Source of the DNA: Chimonanthus salicifolius
Lineage: Eukaryota; Streptophyta; Magnoliopsida; Laurales; Calycanthaceae
DNA length: 64,000 nucleotides
Direction: 5' to 3'
NCBI GenBank assembly: GCA_013350335.1
Contig: CM023540.1
Coordinates: forward strand, 29,367,175-29,431,174
Part shown: in pieces, positions 48,163 to 60,257 of the stretch
Layout: every line of letters begins with the position of its first letter
Position numbering within the stretch: the first letter of the stretch is position 1
Program-made: the position numbers and the translations under genes
Notes under the pieces: model-generated
The model's input: only the letters and a program-made list of their open reading frames with translations
Databases searched by the model: none
Told to the model about the DNA's origin: nothing

Positions 48163-50853
48163 ATGGCAACTCTTTCGCCATCTGTTACTGCTCAAACCTG
48201 CAATCTAGGCAGTGGAGAGATCAAGTTGCCAAAGTTGAAGCCCTCCACATATCAAAGTGTTGATAATGAGTGTCACAATGTAAAGAGAATTCATACATTG
48301 AGAAGGTATAGAGTTTGCCAGAAATTCTTACACAATGTAACCAGTTATGTTCGGCATAGTAACTTTAGAGTTTTTGCTGCTTCTCAACGTTCTGTTGATG
48401 TAAATCAAGTTGGGCATAACTTGGATTCAAGAAGTCTAACCGAAGCACTGGAAAAGATTTCAACATATTCATTTAGAACAGAAATTGGAGGACAGGTGAA
48501 GGTATTAGTTGGGAGGAAGGATTTGAAATATGTAGTGTATATAGAAGTTTCATCTTTGCCACAATGTAGTAGTGAGCAAAGCCTGGGACTTTATTGGAGC
48601 ATATTCAGATCCGACTCTGCGTGCTTCCTGGTTCTGGACACTCAAATTTCAGCTCCAAGTGGAAGCAAATTCAATTCAGAAACGACCATCCAGACACCAC
48701 TTATTAAGACATCATTGGGTCGACATGTACTTGAATTGGAATTTGATGCAAGCCAATCTCCTTTCTTCCTGTCATTTCTTCTCTACTCACCGGTGGATAA
48801 TGCTGCTGGTGGCTCACAGATACGAACTCATAGGGAAGGGAACTTTTGTGTGCCTGTGGGCATGGGTTCAGGATATCCCTCACCATTGGGCATTTCCTTT
48901 TCTAATGATGGATCAGTGAATTTCTCTTTGTTTTCGAGAAATGCAGAAAGAGTTGTTTTATGCTTGTATAGTGAGACAGAAAGCAAGCCCTCCTTAGAGA
49001 TTGATTTAGATCCATATATCAATCGAACAGGTGATGTTTGGCATGTTTCTATGGGAAATGTTAAGCGGTACATGCATTATGGATATCGGTGTAAGGGAGA
49101 TATTCTTTGGGACAATGGAAACAGATTTCATGTTCGCCATGTGCTTTTGGATCCATATGCTAGGATTCTTGGAAGTTTTGTTCCTGATCAAGGTGAATCT
49201 GTATCTCTAACAAAGTGTCTTGGCCGCTTATGCAAAGAGCCTGCTTTTGACTGGAGAGGCGACTTCCATCCCTCCTTGCCAGTGGAAGAACTAATGGTGT
49301 ATAGATTGAATGTGGGACGTTTTACCAAGGACAAATCCAGTCAGCTACCTAATAATGTAGCTGGGACCTTTTCTGGTGTCGTTGGAAAATTAAACCATCT
49401 CAAAACTCTTGGTGTAAATGCAATCTTATTAGAGCCCATCTTTCCATTTGATGAGCAAAAAGTGCCTTACCTACCATATCATTTCTTTTCGCCTTCAAAT
49501 ATATATGGGCCTATGCGTGATAGCATCTCAGCTATCAATTCCATGAAGGAGATGATTAAAACGATGCATGCCAATGGCATAGAAGTTTTATTGGAGGTTG
49601 TTTTCACTAATACTGCAGAGGGGGGAGACTCTGCCTGTCAAATGATAACATTCCAAGGAATTGATAATTCATCCTATTATATTCTTAATGAGGAGTTGGA
49701 ATCATCAGCTGGTAATGTTTTGAATTGCAACAATCCCGTTGTCCAACACATGATTTTGGACAGTCTTCGGTTTTGGGTGACTGAGTTTCATATTGATGGG
49801 TTTTGCTTTATGAATGCTTCTTCGCTGACTAGAGGATTGAATGGAGAGTATCTTTCCCACCCACCTCTAGTTGAAGCTATTGCATTTGACCCAGTGCTTT
49901 CCAAGACGAAGATCATTGCAGACTGCTGGTTACCACTTGACATGTCTTATGAGGAAATCCTTTTTCCTCATTGGAAAAGGTGGGCAGAAATGAATATGAA
50001 ATTCTGCCGTGATGTAAGAAATTTTCTTAGGGGTGAAGCCAATCTGAGTGACCTTGCTACACGGCTTTGTGGAAGTGGAGATGTTTTCTCAGATGGTAGG
50101 GGTCCTGCATTTTCTTTTAATTTTATTTCTAGAAGCTTTGGTCTCTCTCTTGTGGACTTGGTCAGCTTCAGTGGGAGCGGTATCTCTTCAGAGTTAAGTT
50201 GGAACTGTGGAGAAGAAGGGCTGACAAGTGAAAGTGCTGTCCTTGAAACACGAGTTAAACAGATACGCAATTTCCTTTTCATCTTATACATTTCACTTGG
50301 TGTTCCTGTTCTTAACATGGGAGATGAATGTGGACAATCTGCTGGAGGTTCGCTGTCTTATAGTGACAGGCAACCTTTTGATTGGAGCAGCCTAAAAACC
50401 AGTTTTGGTGTTCAAATCACACAATTTATTGCATTTTTATGTTCATTTAGAATGAGAAGAAGTGATCTTCTTCGGAGGAGGAACTTTATGAAGGAAGCAA
50501 ATATAGAATGGTGTGGATATGATCAGTCTCAACCAAAATGGGAAGATCCATCATTCAAGTTTTTGGCCATGACATTAAGGACAGAGGAAGATGACAAGCA
50601 GACCCATTCTTATATGGGCGATTTGTTTATTGCCTTCAATGCCGACAAGTCCTCAGTAAGTGTTGTACTGCCTGAACTTTCAGATGGAATGGTGTGGCTT
50701 CGTCTGGTCGACACTGCTCTCCCATTTCCAGGATTTTTCTTCAGCGGTGGTGATGCTGCTGTACAACAAACAGCAGGAGGAGATTCTTATGAAATAAAGT
50801 CTCATAGTTGTGCTCTATTTGAAACCCAAAGGAGCAAACTACAAGCTGTTTAG
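48163..50853 (+). CDS. ISA2: Isoamylase 2, non-catalytic debranching subunit, plastid
   Basis: Single-exon gene of 896 residues, near the 882 of Arabidopsis ISA2, which also has an intronless coding region. The start at 48163 is chosen for its gccATGGCA context and MATLSPSV, like the Arabidopsis start; an in-frame ATG at 48124 would add 13 residues. Order: transit peptide-like N-terminus, CBM48-type region, then a GH13 barrel with DPYINRTGDVWHVSM, VAGTFSGVVGKLNHLKTLGV, FISRSFGLSLVDLVSFSG and VPVLNMGDECG. The catalytic positions are lost as in the family: DGFCFMN at 545-551 in place of DGFRFD, and IADCW around 588 in place of AEPW. ISA2 binds ISA1 and helps trim amylopectin during starch synthesis. 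No lesion was seen. Confidence 0.96.
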   Translation: MATLSPSVTAQTCNLGSGEIKLPKLKPSTYQSVDNECHNVKRIHTLRRYRVCQKFLHNVTSYVRHSNFRVFAASQRSVDVNQVGHNLDSRSLTEALEKISTYSFRTEIGGQVKVLVGRKDLKYVVYIEVSSLPQCSSEQSLGLYWSIFRSDSACFLVLDTQISAPSGSKFNSETTIQTPLIKTSLGRHVLELEFDASQSPFFLSFLLYSPVDNAAGGSQIRTHREGNFCVPVGMGSGYPSPLGISFSNDGSVNFSLFSRNAERVVLCLYSETESKPSLEIDLDPYINRTGDVWHVSMGNVKRYMHYGYRCKGDILWDNGNRFHVRHVLLDPYARILGSFVPDQGESVSLTKCLGRLCKEPAFDWRGDFHPSLPVEELMVYRLNVGRFTKDKSSQLPNNVAGTFSGVVGKLNHLKTLGVNAILLEPIFPFDEQKVPYLPYHFFSPSNIYGPMRDSISAINSMKEMIKTMHANGIEVLLEVVFTNTAEGGDSACQMITFQGIDNSSYYILNEELESSAGNVLNCNNPVVQHMILDSLRFWVTEFHIDGFCFMNASSLTRGLNGEYLSHPPLVEAIAFDPVLSKTKIIADCWLPLDMSYEEILFPHWKRWAEMNMKFCRDVRNFLRGEANLSDLATRLCGSGDVFSDGRGPAFSFNFISRSFGLSLVDLVSFSGSGISSELSWNCGEEGLTSESAVLETRVKQIRNFLFILYISLGVPVLNMGDECGQSAGGSLSYSDRQPFDWSSLKTSFGVQITQFIAFLCSFRMRRSDLLRRRNFMKEANIEWCGYDQSQPKWEDPSFKFLAMTLRTEEDDKQTHSYMGDLFIAFNADKSSVSVVLPELSDGMVWLRLVDTALPFPGFFFSGGDAAVQQTAGGDSYEIKSHSCALFETQRSKLQAV

Positions 50854-52930
50854 AACATACGATTTCATATGTAGTTTTGATGTATTATAGTCTTATTCAC
50901 TGCATTAATCCCTGAGGAAATTTTTTGAGCATAAAATGAACATGAAACTATGTATCTTGAGGTGCTAATAGAATCAAAACAAGAAGGGATCCAATCAAAC
51001 CCCCTCCACATGAATTGGCAAGTGATCAAATTTCTCTTTCAGTGAGATTTGCCAGTGAACTGAACCATCCTAAACTCTCAATCCTATGGACCTTGAAATT
51101 GATGGCCATGATTGTTGGTGGCAGTTTGATGTGGGCCTCAAAGAGGGATTTCATTCAGCAGAAGTCTTTCTAGTTATTTTGCAATTCTGCTGGAATTACC
51201 TTGTAACTTTGCAAATCTTATTGCAGCTCTCTGACACTAAACTAGCTGGCAATAGATCTCACACAAGAGAGATAAATTTGTAAATTTATCACTATGTATC
51301 CACCAGTATCACCATCAATGGTTGAATAATCAATATGGTATGCTACTGGAATATAGCATATATTGGTGTGGATGTTAGAAGGTGAGTTAGCCCATGAAAA
51401 TTAATTAATTAAATTTAAATATATGTTCTACAAAAGGTCAAACTTGGTGAACATGAAAGTTAATGTATATATAAATGACTTTGATGATAGTGATGATGAT
51501 ATAGCATAGATGTATATAGAAAAGTGGATACTGTAGTTTATTTCCGGCTGATAGGATCCTCATTAAATAAATTAGTAATGAGAATAATTAGTATGATTTA
51601 TTTCTTTTATTGTATTTTCCATTTTAGTTGTACCCTGTGCTCATTTATAGGCTACTTTTAATAATAAAAGGACATTAGAGAATTACCCCCCAAAATAGCT
51701 TCAAATCAGAGGCCTGATTTCTCCTCAAATTTGAAATCCCTATCCCACTTTTTTTTTTCTGTTTTCTATTATTTTTCATTTGGTTTCATACCACAGGCAG
51801 AAAGAAGCCTTCACACCCAAAGTGCTTGTTATTTTATCAAACAATGCTTCTTGCAGGGTGAACCGGCCTCATCAGTTTTTTTGTTTCGGAAGTGCACGGC
51901 ATGGCTAATGCCATGTTAAGATCTTCACCAGTCTGTCTAAGCCCACCCAACATGAAACTGCACGAAATAGCAAATATTGGTCTGTCGAGGCTAAAATTTT
52001 GGAATGTATGGTTTCTGTTGTTTTCTGAGAAAAGAAAAATAATCATAGTTGATTTTGGCCTAGGAGCCAAAAAAATTTGGGCCTCCAAGGACCACAATCT
52101 CAATTTCATTGAAGAAAGAAAAAAAATTAGAAAAAAAAAAGTATGCACTCTGGTCACCTCTAATCATTCTTTATTGCTCCTCTCTTGAAAGTTGCTGGTC
52201 ATTTTCCTTTAAGAAATCAACTCCATGGAAAAGAATTATATTTGGGTTCGACCCATGTCATCCAATAAGTACCGTGAAATCTAGTCTTGTGTCAAGCCAT
52301 GGAAATTATATGTTTTCATTATTTGCATCAAAATCTTTATTTTCATTGAGAATGAATGAAATGTTGTCTCACCAAACAAGAAAAACCCATTTTCTCATCA
52401 GCAGAGGGTAACGTGATGCCCATCAGATGGCTCTCCATCTTTTAAAAAAGATTCTTTCGATTCACCATTTTCAATTTGGGGGACAACTTCAGCTTCTCTC
52501 GGACTTTAGGAAAAGCATTAAGCAAGTAAAGAACATATTCAGAATCATTCCAGTGCAAGACTAACTCCAAGTGGAAAGTTCTAATAAACATGTCATGACA
52601 GCAATAGCTACACCAATTCGTATATACAGGTTTTGGAGAACCTTGAATTGATACAGTAGTGAAAAGAAAAAGTCATTGACAAACACCTAAACCCAATCAG
52701 ATGACAATATAGCATTCAGCAGGTCCCAGTGAAAGCAGCACTTCTATCCTCTCCACATTAGCTGAAGCTTTATAGCCAGTCATACACAGAATGGCCAACA
52801 AGAAGCAGGTGCTCTGTTTCACCCAAAATCTATATAGATTCAATCGAAAAAACGGGCCCAGCACCAGCTGACCAGCCTTGTTACAGCCCTCTTCAAAGAA
52901 AAAATAGTGGGATGATGGAAGACAGCAATT
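50854..52930. other. Intergenic between convergent isoamylase 2 and PALE CRESS genes
   Basis: The 3' flanks of two convergent genes. AT-rich, with no supported coding region or clear repeat. Confidence 0.45.
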
Positions 52931-55900
52931 TCACCATTTTAGTGTTACTGCTAAATCTAACAGAGCTTCTACTTGACGTATAGTACGCCGTTTTTCCCGT
53001 TGCTTCAACCCAGTAGCAACAGATTCAGGATCAAGACCTTCTGCCATCTGTGCAACATTTTGCTCAGCTCGAACTTCTTGAAGCAAAGCATCTACCTCTC
53101 TAACAAAATCAACTCGCAGTAGTACATCATCACCTTCATGTGGTAGTCCTATTGGGCCTTGATGCTGAACAAAAGAACCACAAGTGATTCTCAAACATTA
53201 ATCAACTTAAAATATGGAGCATTGGAGCCTATTTGATCAATTTTGCAGCTAGATACAAAGAGAGCTATCTGAGTAAGTTTGGACATTAGCTGGAAATATG
53301 GACAATGGAGACGGGCATAGTACCTACCATAAGCACATGTAGGCAGAAAACAGAAGTCCAGCCACTGTGGCTTCTGTTTTAACTTGTGATCTGCCTAAAT
53401 GTCCCATCCAAGATAACCCCATTTAACATGAAAAGAACTCCTCAAAGAAGTTTAAGAAAACTACAGAATTCAATGTATGGAACCTACTGTGTCAATGTCA
53501 ATCCCAGCTGGAACGAGTATACTAAAAGGGTCCTCTCGGGGAAAGGTATCGACCATGCACTTTCTGCATTTCTTCAGCCACTCTTCGTCATTATATCCCT
53601 CGTGTAGATTCAAAAGCTCGTTGAGTAACCTCATGGAAGGTGTAGCCTCCCTCTTCAAAATCTCCATCTAAAATATTCAAGAGTGAAGTAATATTCCATT
53701 AATAATGACAAATAAAACAAAAGCAACATATCAGTGACATAATATGAAAAGGATTCCAACTGATCACGATGTAGATGCACCTAAGAATCCTGATCCCAGC
53801 ACCATTCATGGACTCTACAACCTAGTAAAGGAAGTTTGATGAAATGATGAACAATGTACCTCCACCCTCCGGTATAAGAGGTCTAAGCTTCTAATGGCGT
53901 CCTTTTCCTCCTAGAAACACAAAAGTTAAAAATAAGCCACTGGCAAATTTAGTGAAAGAATAAAAAATCCAATCCATAACGTTTCTTAGTTTTAAACATA
54001 AATCTGAATCTCATAAAATTCAATATAGCGGGAGGTTGCGGGTTTGAGTCCCCATGGCCTAACCTTGGTGTGCCCTAGGGGTAGTGGGCTCACCCGTGGG
54101 GGTTTTAAACTTGGTATCCCATGGTTTCCCACACGTAAATTCAAAAAAAAAAAATTGTTAAATAATTACTTCATAAGTTACTTTACACCATAAAAAAAAT
54201 TCAAAAAATGGGTTCCAACTTCTAAAATGTTAACAAATAAATATCAAACTCCCCCCTCCCAACCCACTCACCCAAAAATAAAAAATAAAGAAAAAAGATA
54301 AAACATAAAAATAAACCCAACAAATATCAAACTCAAGCAAGCCTTAGGCCTCGAGCCTTCTAAATTAAGTTGGGCATGGGTCAGCCCCAACCTGGCCAAT
54401 TCTAAACCCTAGTCATAAGGGAGTGATCACTTGTGGATGCCACATGGGAAGCCATGCCTACTTGGAGTTGGCCTCTTGATGCAGGCGTAGTAACAAAAGA
54501 TGGGTCCATTTGTTATGTAAAAAATTTGGATTTCACAGAAAAAAATCATTAGCTCTAATAATTGTTAATTTGATGAGTTTTTGTGCTAAACTTGATGAAA
54601 TAATGGGCCAAGGTCCAATATACACGAGTCCATGAATTTTTCCATCCAAAATCCATGTGAATTTATGATTTAAGGGAGAGGTGGATCCTTATCAATAAAG
54701 AGATCTTAGATATTTTATTTTTAGTTATGATTGTCTTATTTGCTTATTTGTTTTTTTTTTTTTTCCATTGGTGAATAATATTGTACTGGTGATGTGTCGG
54801 TATAGGATTGGAAGCATAAGGGTGTGAATAGGATTGATGATGTGGAACTTGCCAAATAGGAGAAAATTTGGATGTTCAGGTTCAATGAACCTTAGCTTGT
54901 AGAAAAGTATAAATAGGGGTATTTGGTCCATAGCACTACACATCAATTTTGAGTTCAAGTTTTTTCTCCCAATCGGTGAGTAATTTATCTTTTATTTATA
55001 ATTTCTTGTTGAATTTAAATTTTACATTTTAATTTTGTGCGAAATTATCTTCTTAGCTTTTATAATTTGTGAGTGAATTTCTTGTAGAAATCAAGAAAGG
55101 TTTCTAAGTGTTCATTCAAATCTAATTGAATTTCTTGTTGAAACTGTGTCTAAGTGCACAATTTTACCATTAGATGAGCTAACCGTGAGCTTTCCTTGGA
55201 TCTCGTAAGCCCTAGATCTCAAAACTTGTTTCTTTGGTAAATTTTAGTTTGGATTTTCTCTAAGTTTCCTAGATTCCTTAGAGCCAAACTCAAGTTTTCC
55301 TTGGCTAGTTTTCTCAAATTTCAGCCTAAAACCCTGTTGAGGACCATAGGTTTGATTTTTTCTAAAATGCACCCCTTGGCCTTCACCAATCTAGACAACT
55401 TCACCAAAAAGACTATAGATGTGGAAATAGGAGTTGAGTTTTAGAACCAATGATATGAAGAGCCCCTTGGCTACTTGACATTGAGGTGATTCACTTAGCT
55501 CATCAAATAGGGAATTTCAATGACTCTGAACGAGTATTCTTGATCATTATAAAGATCAAGTTCCTCCTTCCATAAATTCTCCCGCAGTTAAAACAAACTA
55601 AACAGCTCCCCACCTCCTTGGCTAGTTTTCTCAAATTTCAGCCTAAAACCCGGTTGAGGACCATAGGTTTGGTTTTTCTAAAATGCATCCCTTGGCCTTC
55701 ACCAATCTAGACATCTTCACCAAAAAGCCTATAGATGTGGAAATAGAAGTAGAGTTTTAGAACCAAATGATATGACGAGCCCCTTGGCTACTTGACATTG
55801 AGGTGATTCGCTTAGCTCATCAAATAGGGAATTTATATGACTCTGAAGGAGCATTCTTGATCATTATAAATATCAAGTTCCTCCTTCCATAAATTCTCCC

Positions 55901-58900
55901 GCAGTTAAACAAGCTAAACAGCTCCCCACCAAAAAAAAAAAAAAAATAGAACTTGCTTTGGGTTAAGATCAAGAGATTCTGTTATTCATTTTATAAATTA
56001 TTCCATGTTTCTCCTACTAGCAGCATTCTATCGTGCCCAGACACTACAAAGTAGGGTGTCTTGTCATACTGATGTGTAAAATCCATGTCCTTGCCGTGTC
56101 TAGGCATCATAGCTAACAATATCATTTATTAAAATTTACAATGTAAGATGTTCAAACAGAACTTCAAAATTACAAGAACAAGAAGAAAAAATAAGACTAG
56201 TATCAAACATGATTTCAAAATTAAAACTCAGTGGTGATATGTAACAACACTACTAGAATAACTTTATATATAATTAAAAGAAAGGCTGAAAGGGCTTTCA
56301 TTCAAGTAATGAATTTAAACAACAAAATGAAAGTATAGACATACATCACGCCGAGCCAAATCAAGCCGATTCCATATGACCATTAGAACAAGTTCAGTAA
56401 GTTCTCCTTTCTGAGCTGCTTCCTCGATTTGCTACATGCATTAGAACATAAACAGTTATTATGAACATAAAATCCATGAAGTTGGTCCTCACACAAACTT
56501 AGCACATTTTTAGCTCATAAAAATAATCAATATGGTAGAGCATTAAATCAAGGAGCCATGGAACGGAGGTCAGGAAGAGAGGAGTCATGAACCCCCAATT
56601 TTTAGTAGTATCCCCTGCGCCACATCTAGAATCCCTGAAAAATCATGTGTAAGAAATCTAAACTATAGTGTTGATAAAAGTAAAAGGGCAGAGAGGAAGA
56701 ATCATGTGGAAATTTGAAGATCAGTAAACAGCGTTTTCAAAGGTAAACCAAATAACATCGAAGATGAGTTGATAAATGGTATCGATCATTGCTCAATCTC
56801 ACATGGACAGCTAATGGTTTCTATTAGAAGTTTAAAGGAGAGTACGATGATGATTTCACCCATGGATAGGGTTGTCAATGGACCACGAATAGCCCAAAGA
56901 ATCCAACCCGAGGAAAAAATATTGCATATGTTTTGAAAGGAAAATTGTAGAAAGGAAAGAAAATAATGAAAAGAATGGACGAAAGCTAAGAGAGTATAAT
57001 TTTCTGTATTGTATTTCTTGTTTTGAAGAAAGAGTAGTACACATGTATAGATAGAATTCAATGAGCCAATCAAGGTGGAAAATTAGGAAACAAGAATCAA
57101 TTACACCTAATAACACCTATAGGTCAACTCTATAATAAGACATGTGAAAGATACAATATTTACAACAGTATGGACATTGACACTAACCTGGTTGATTATT
57201 GGATCCAAATCCAATTAAGTCCAGATCTGAATACTCAAATGATGAAAACCATTATGAACGTAAATACAACATACATCTATGTAAATGCAGTCATATCTTC
57301 CTATAACATGGAGCCAGATGCAAAGTCAAATGTGTCTGAACTATGTATCTAGACTCAGGTATGGATCTTTGCAACATATTTAGACTCAGCCATGGGTCCC
57401 ACTAATAGGTGCATGTCAGGTTGTTAGCCACGGACCATGTTCGGAAATAGATCCAGGTCCAACATGGACCCAACCTGTTTAAACCCATACAAGATTTTCT
57501 TTGGATGCCGCCCATATCAGACTCATAGGAAGCCTGCATAAGACTCTATTCAAAATCCTAGTGGATAGCTTGGTGAGGACATATGAAAGAATACCTCCCC
57601 ACTCCCAAGGTGCCATCATCAAAGGTTACCAAATTCTGGACATGCATTGCCCAAGGAATAAGATAGAAACTACACATTACCACAAATTGGACAATGTGTA
57701 GGTGTATAAAATGATGGTTGGCCTTTTTTTTTTGGATTATTACTTAAACTGTATGGGATTGGAAATAAATGAAAAAGTTGGATACAGGAAAGCATCTATT
57801 CTGTCCATTTTTTTAGTACTCATTAATCATCATCATCAAAACCATCAATATAATAGGGCCCACAAACCCATAAAATATATATAAAAAAAAAATTCCCGTT
57901 ATTTTGCTAAAGTAACAAAATTTGTTTACTTTAGTATTTCCGTACTGAATGTGGACATGTTGAAAATGGAGTTCTAACATTGTTTATGAATGTGGACATG
58001 TTGAAGCCGACACATATCAGACAACATGGTGAGTTTAGCCAAAATCATACCCAACAATAGATGGAAAGCACAAAAGATATTCCCTGCCAAATTGGGAGTT
58101 ATATCTCACATCATACACTTATACCCTTTGAGCAAACAAAAGATCTTGCATCAATTTCATCTTTGCCATCAGCTTAGGGTCATGTAGGAATTGGTCTAGT
58201 AAAGATAAATGCAATACTCAATGTCATTTTATTTTTTTTTGAAACAGTGACAAATAATTTCATTAATTTATGTAGATGATACAAATGAGATGGAGCTAAG
58301 TATAAGAGAGTTATACAGGGCTCTTTGGAAAAAAAAACAAAAGGAATCAGTAAGAACGCTATGTACAATACTCCACCGCCAACGTAAGATACAATAAGAA
58401 ACCCCCATCTCCCCATACACCCAAAGTAATATCACAATCAAATCAGCCCCATTGCAGGTCTTTGCTTATGTACTCCCACATTTGCTAGAAAGTCCGCAAC
58501 ACCATTTGTCGATCGAGATATGTGTGTAAAGGTGATTCCTTCCATCCTACTCAACCTCCTAATGTCCCTAGCAATGTTTACCAACTTCCACAAGGGGGGA
58601 CTTCTAATTACTTTTTTTGAGCGGTAACAAAGAACTTTCATTAAAAAGAGAGAATCCAAGAGAAAATACAAAGAAAGAAAAACATAAAGGCCTAAGAGAA
58701 TTAGGCCCCAAAGAGAACATAAACAAACAAAATCAAAATGCAAAACAACAAGACCACAAGCTTCCCGACTGCAAAACAACTATCCTCCTGATAAATGGAA
58801 AGTGCCACGAGTCAACCCTTCCACGCCATTTTTTGCAAAGAAATCCTCCACACCATTTGTTGATCGACTGATATGTGAAAAGGACACCTCCAAGCCCACA

Positions 58901-60222
58901 GCCAAATCCTTAATCTTCCTCACCAAAGTGATTAAACTCCAAGGGGGACACTTCACACCCCTGGCTAATTTGATGGCATTGGATGAATCACTTTCAATTC
59001 CTAATTTATCTCCCCCTAAATTCGACCCTGAGGACAAGGCTCTCCGAATTCTAAGAAGATGGCATTAACGGACTCTCCTTCAACAATAAGATTACAATTC
59101 CCAGACCTGAAGGACTCTCCTGATTGCTCTTAATTGCTTGTCTATCATGACTAGATGACTCTTCTTAATTTTTATAAGGTATGGTCCTAGTATTCTTAAT
59201 CAACCTCTAATGCACTTGGGTACCTACCATGACAAGAGGAAGAAAAATAGTTCAACAAGCTAGAGTGCAAAGAAGATGTGTATAGAAGAGAATGTGAATG
59301 CTAGGAAAGCAAGGTTATTCTTGTGCTTGTATATATTCCAATAATTTGCAAATTCACAATTAAGAATTTGATATTGCCAAATTCACAATAATTTGCAATA
59401 TCAAGTTCTTAATTGTGAATTTGCAAATTAATGGATATGTGTTTCTGACTTTCTGTATATTTTACACGGTAAGTGGATGAGTGCATTAGTGCAATGGATT
59501 GGATTTCTCGTCATGACAAGAGGTGACTATAAAAGAAAAACAAAAATGGTGAATCGCATCCAAAGCTTATGCTAATCTCCTAAGATCCCCTTTCCGCTTT
59601 CCTTCTTGGTCACCCATTTTGAATACTTGCAATGCTTCTTTGATTAATTGATTCCTATCACCTCATTAAAGAAAACCCCACAGGATCTGAGAAGAAAGAC
59701 AATAATGAGGACTCCATGATTTTTTATGAACCCAACTAATCCAGAACAGGCATTTATCAATTCCATCAGCATTGGATTTCACATGATGCTTCTTTTTATC
59801 TTCCTACCTATCAAACAAGCTTCCCAACTTCTAAAGAACTCAACAATCAAGAACACTTATAACTCTTTTAAGCTAAAAGCCATTGAGCAACTCAAATTTA
59901 TTTAATTCCACCATCATCTAAATATAAAGATTCCCATATTAAAGCTTCTTTTGTTTTGCTCCATTTCCAAATGGACCATATTATAGCTGCCAATCCAATT
60001 TCCACAACAACCATTCTCTATTTTCAACTACAAAAAGTCAGTAGCAAAATATCTTAATCAATGTGTTTAACAGCTGACAAGATCCATGACATCCCAAATA
60101 TAGAAAAAGAGATTCTAGATCAAGACAAACTTGAAAATATGTACATGATTGCATTGAGAAAAGTATCAAATTTTTAGGACCTATTGTCATACAAAATATT
60201 ATAGGAGCGATTGGCCATCATG

Positions 60223-60257
<35 letters not shown>

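Noticed and set aside
48704..50318. Minus-strand and offset-frame ORFs within the isoamylase gene
   Set aside because: They are shadows of the long plus-strand coding region.
3200..59130. Strict strand bias of LINE insertions (nearly all minus)
   Set aside because: At least one plus-strand L1-like tail exists (33.2 kb) and some minus copies are duplicates of each other, so the count is too small.
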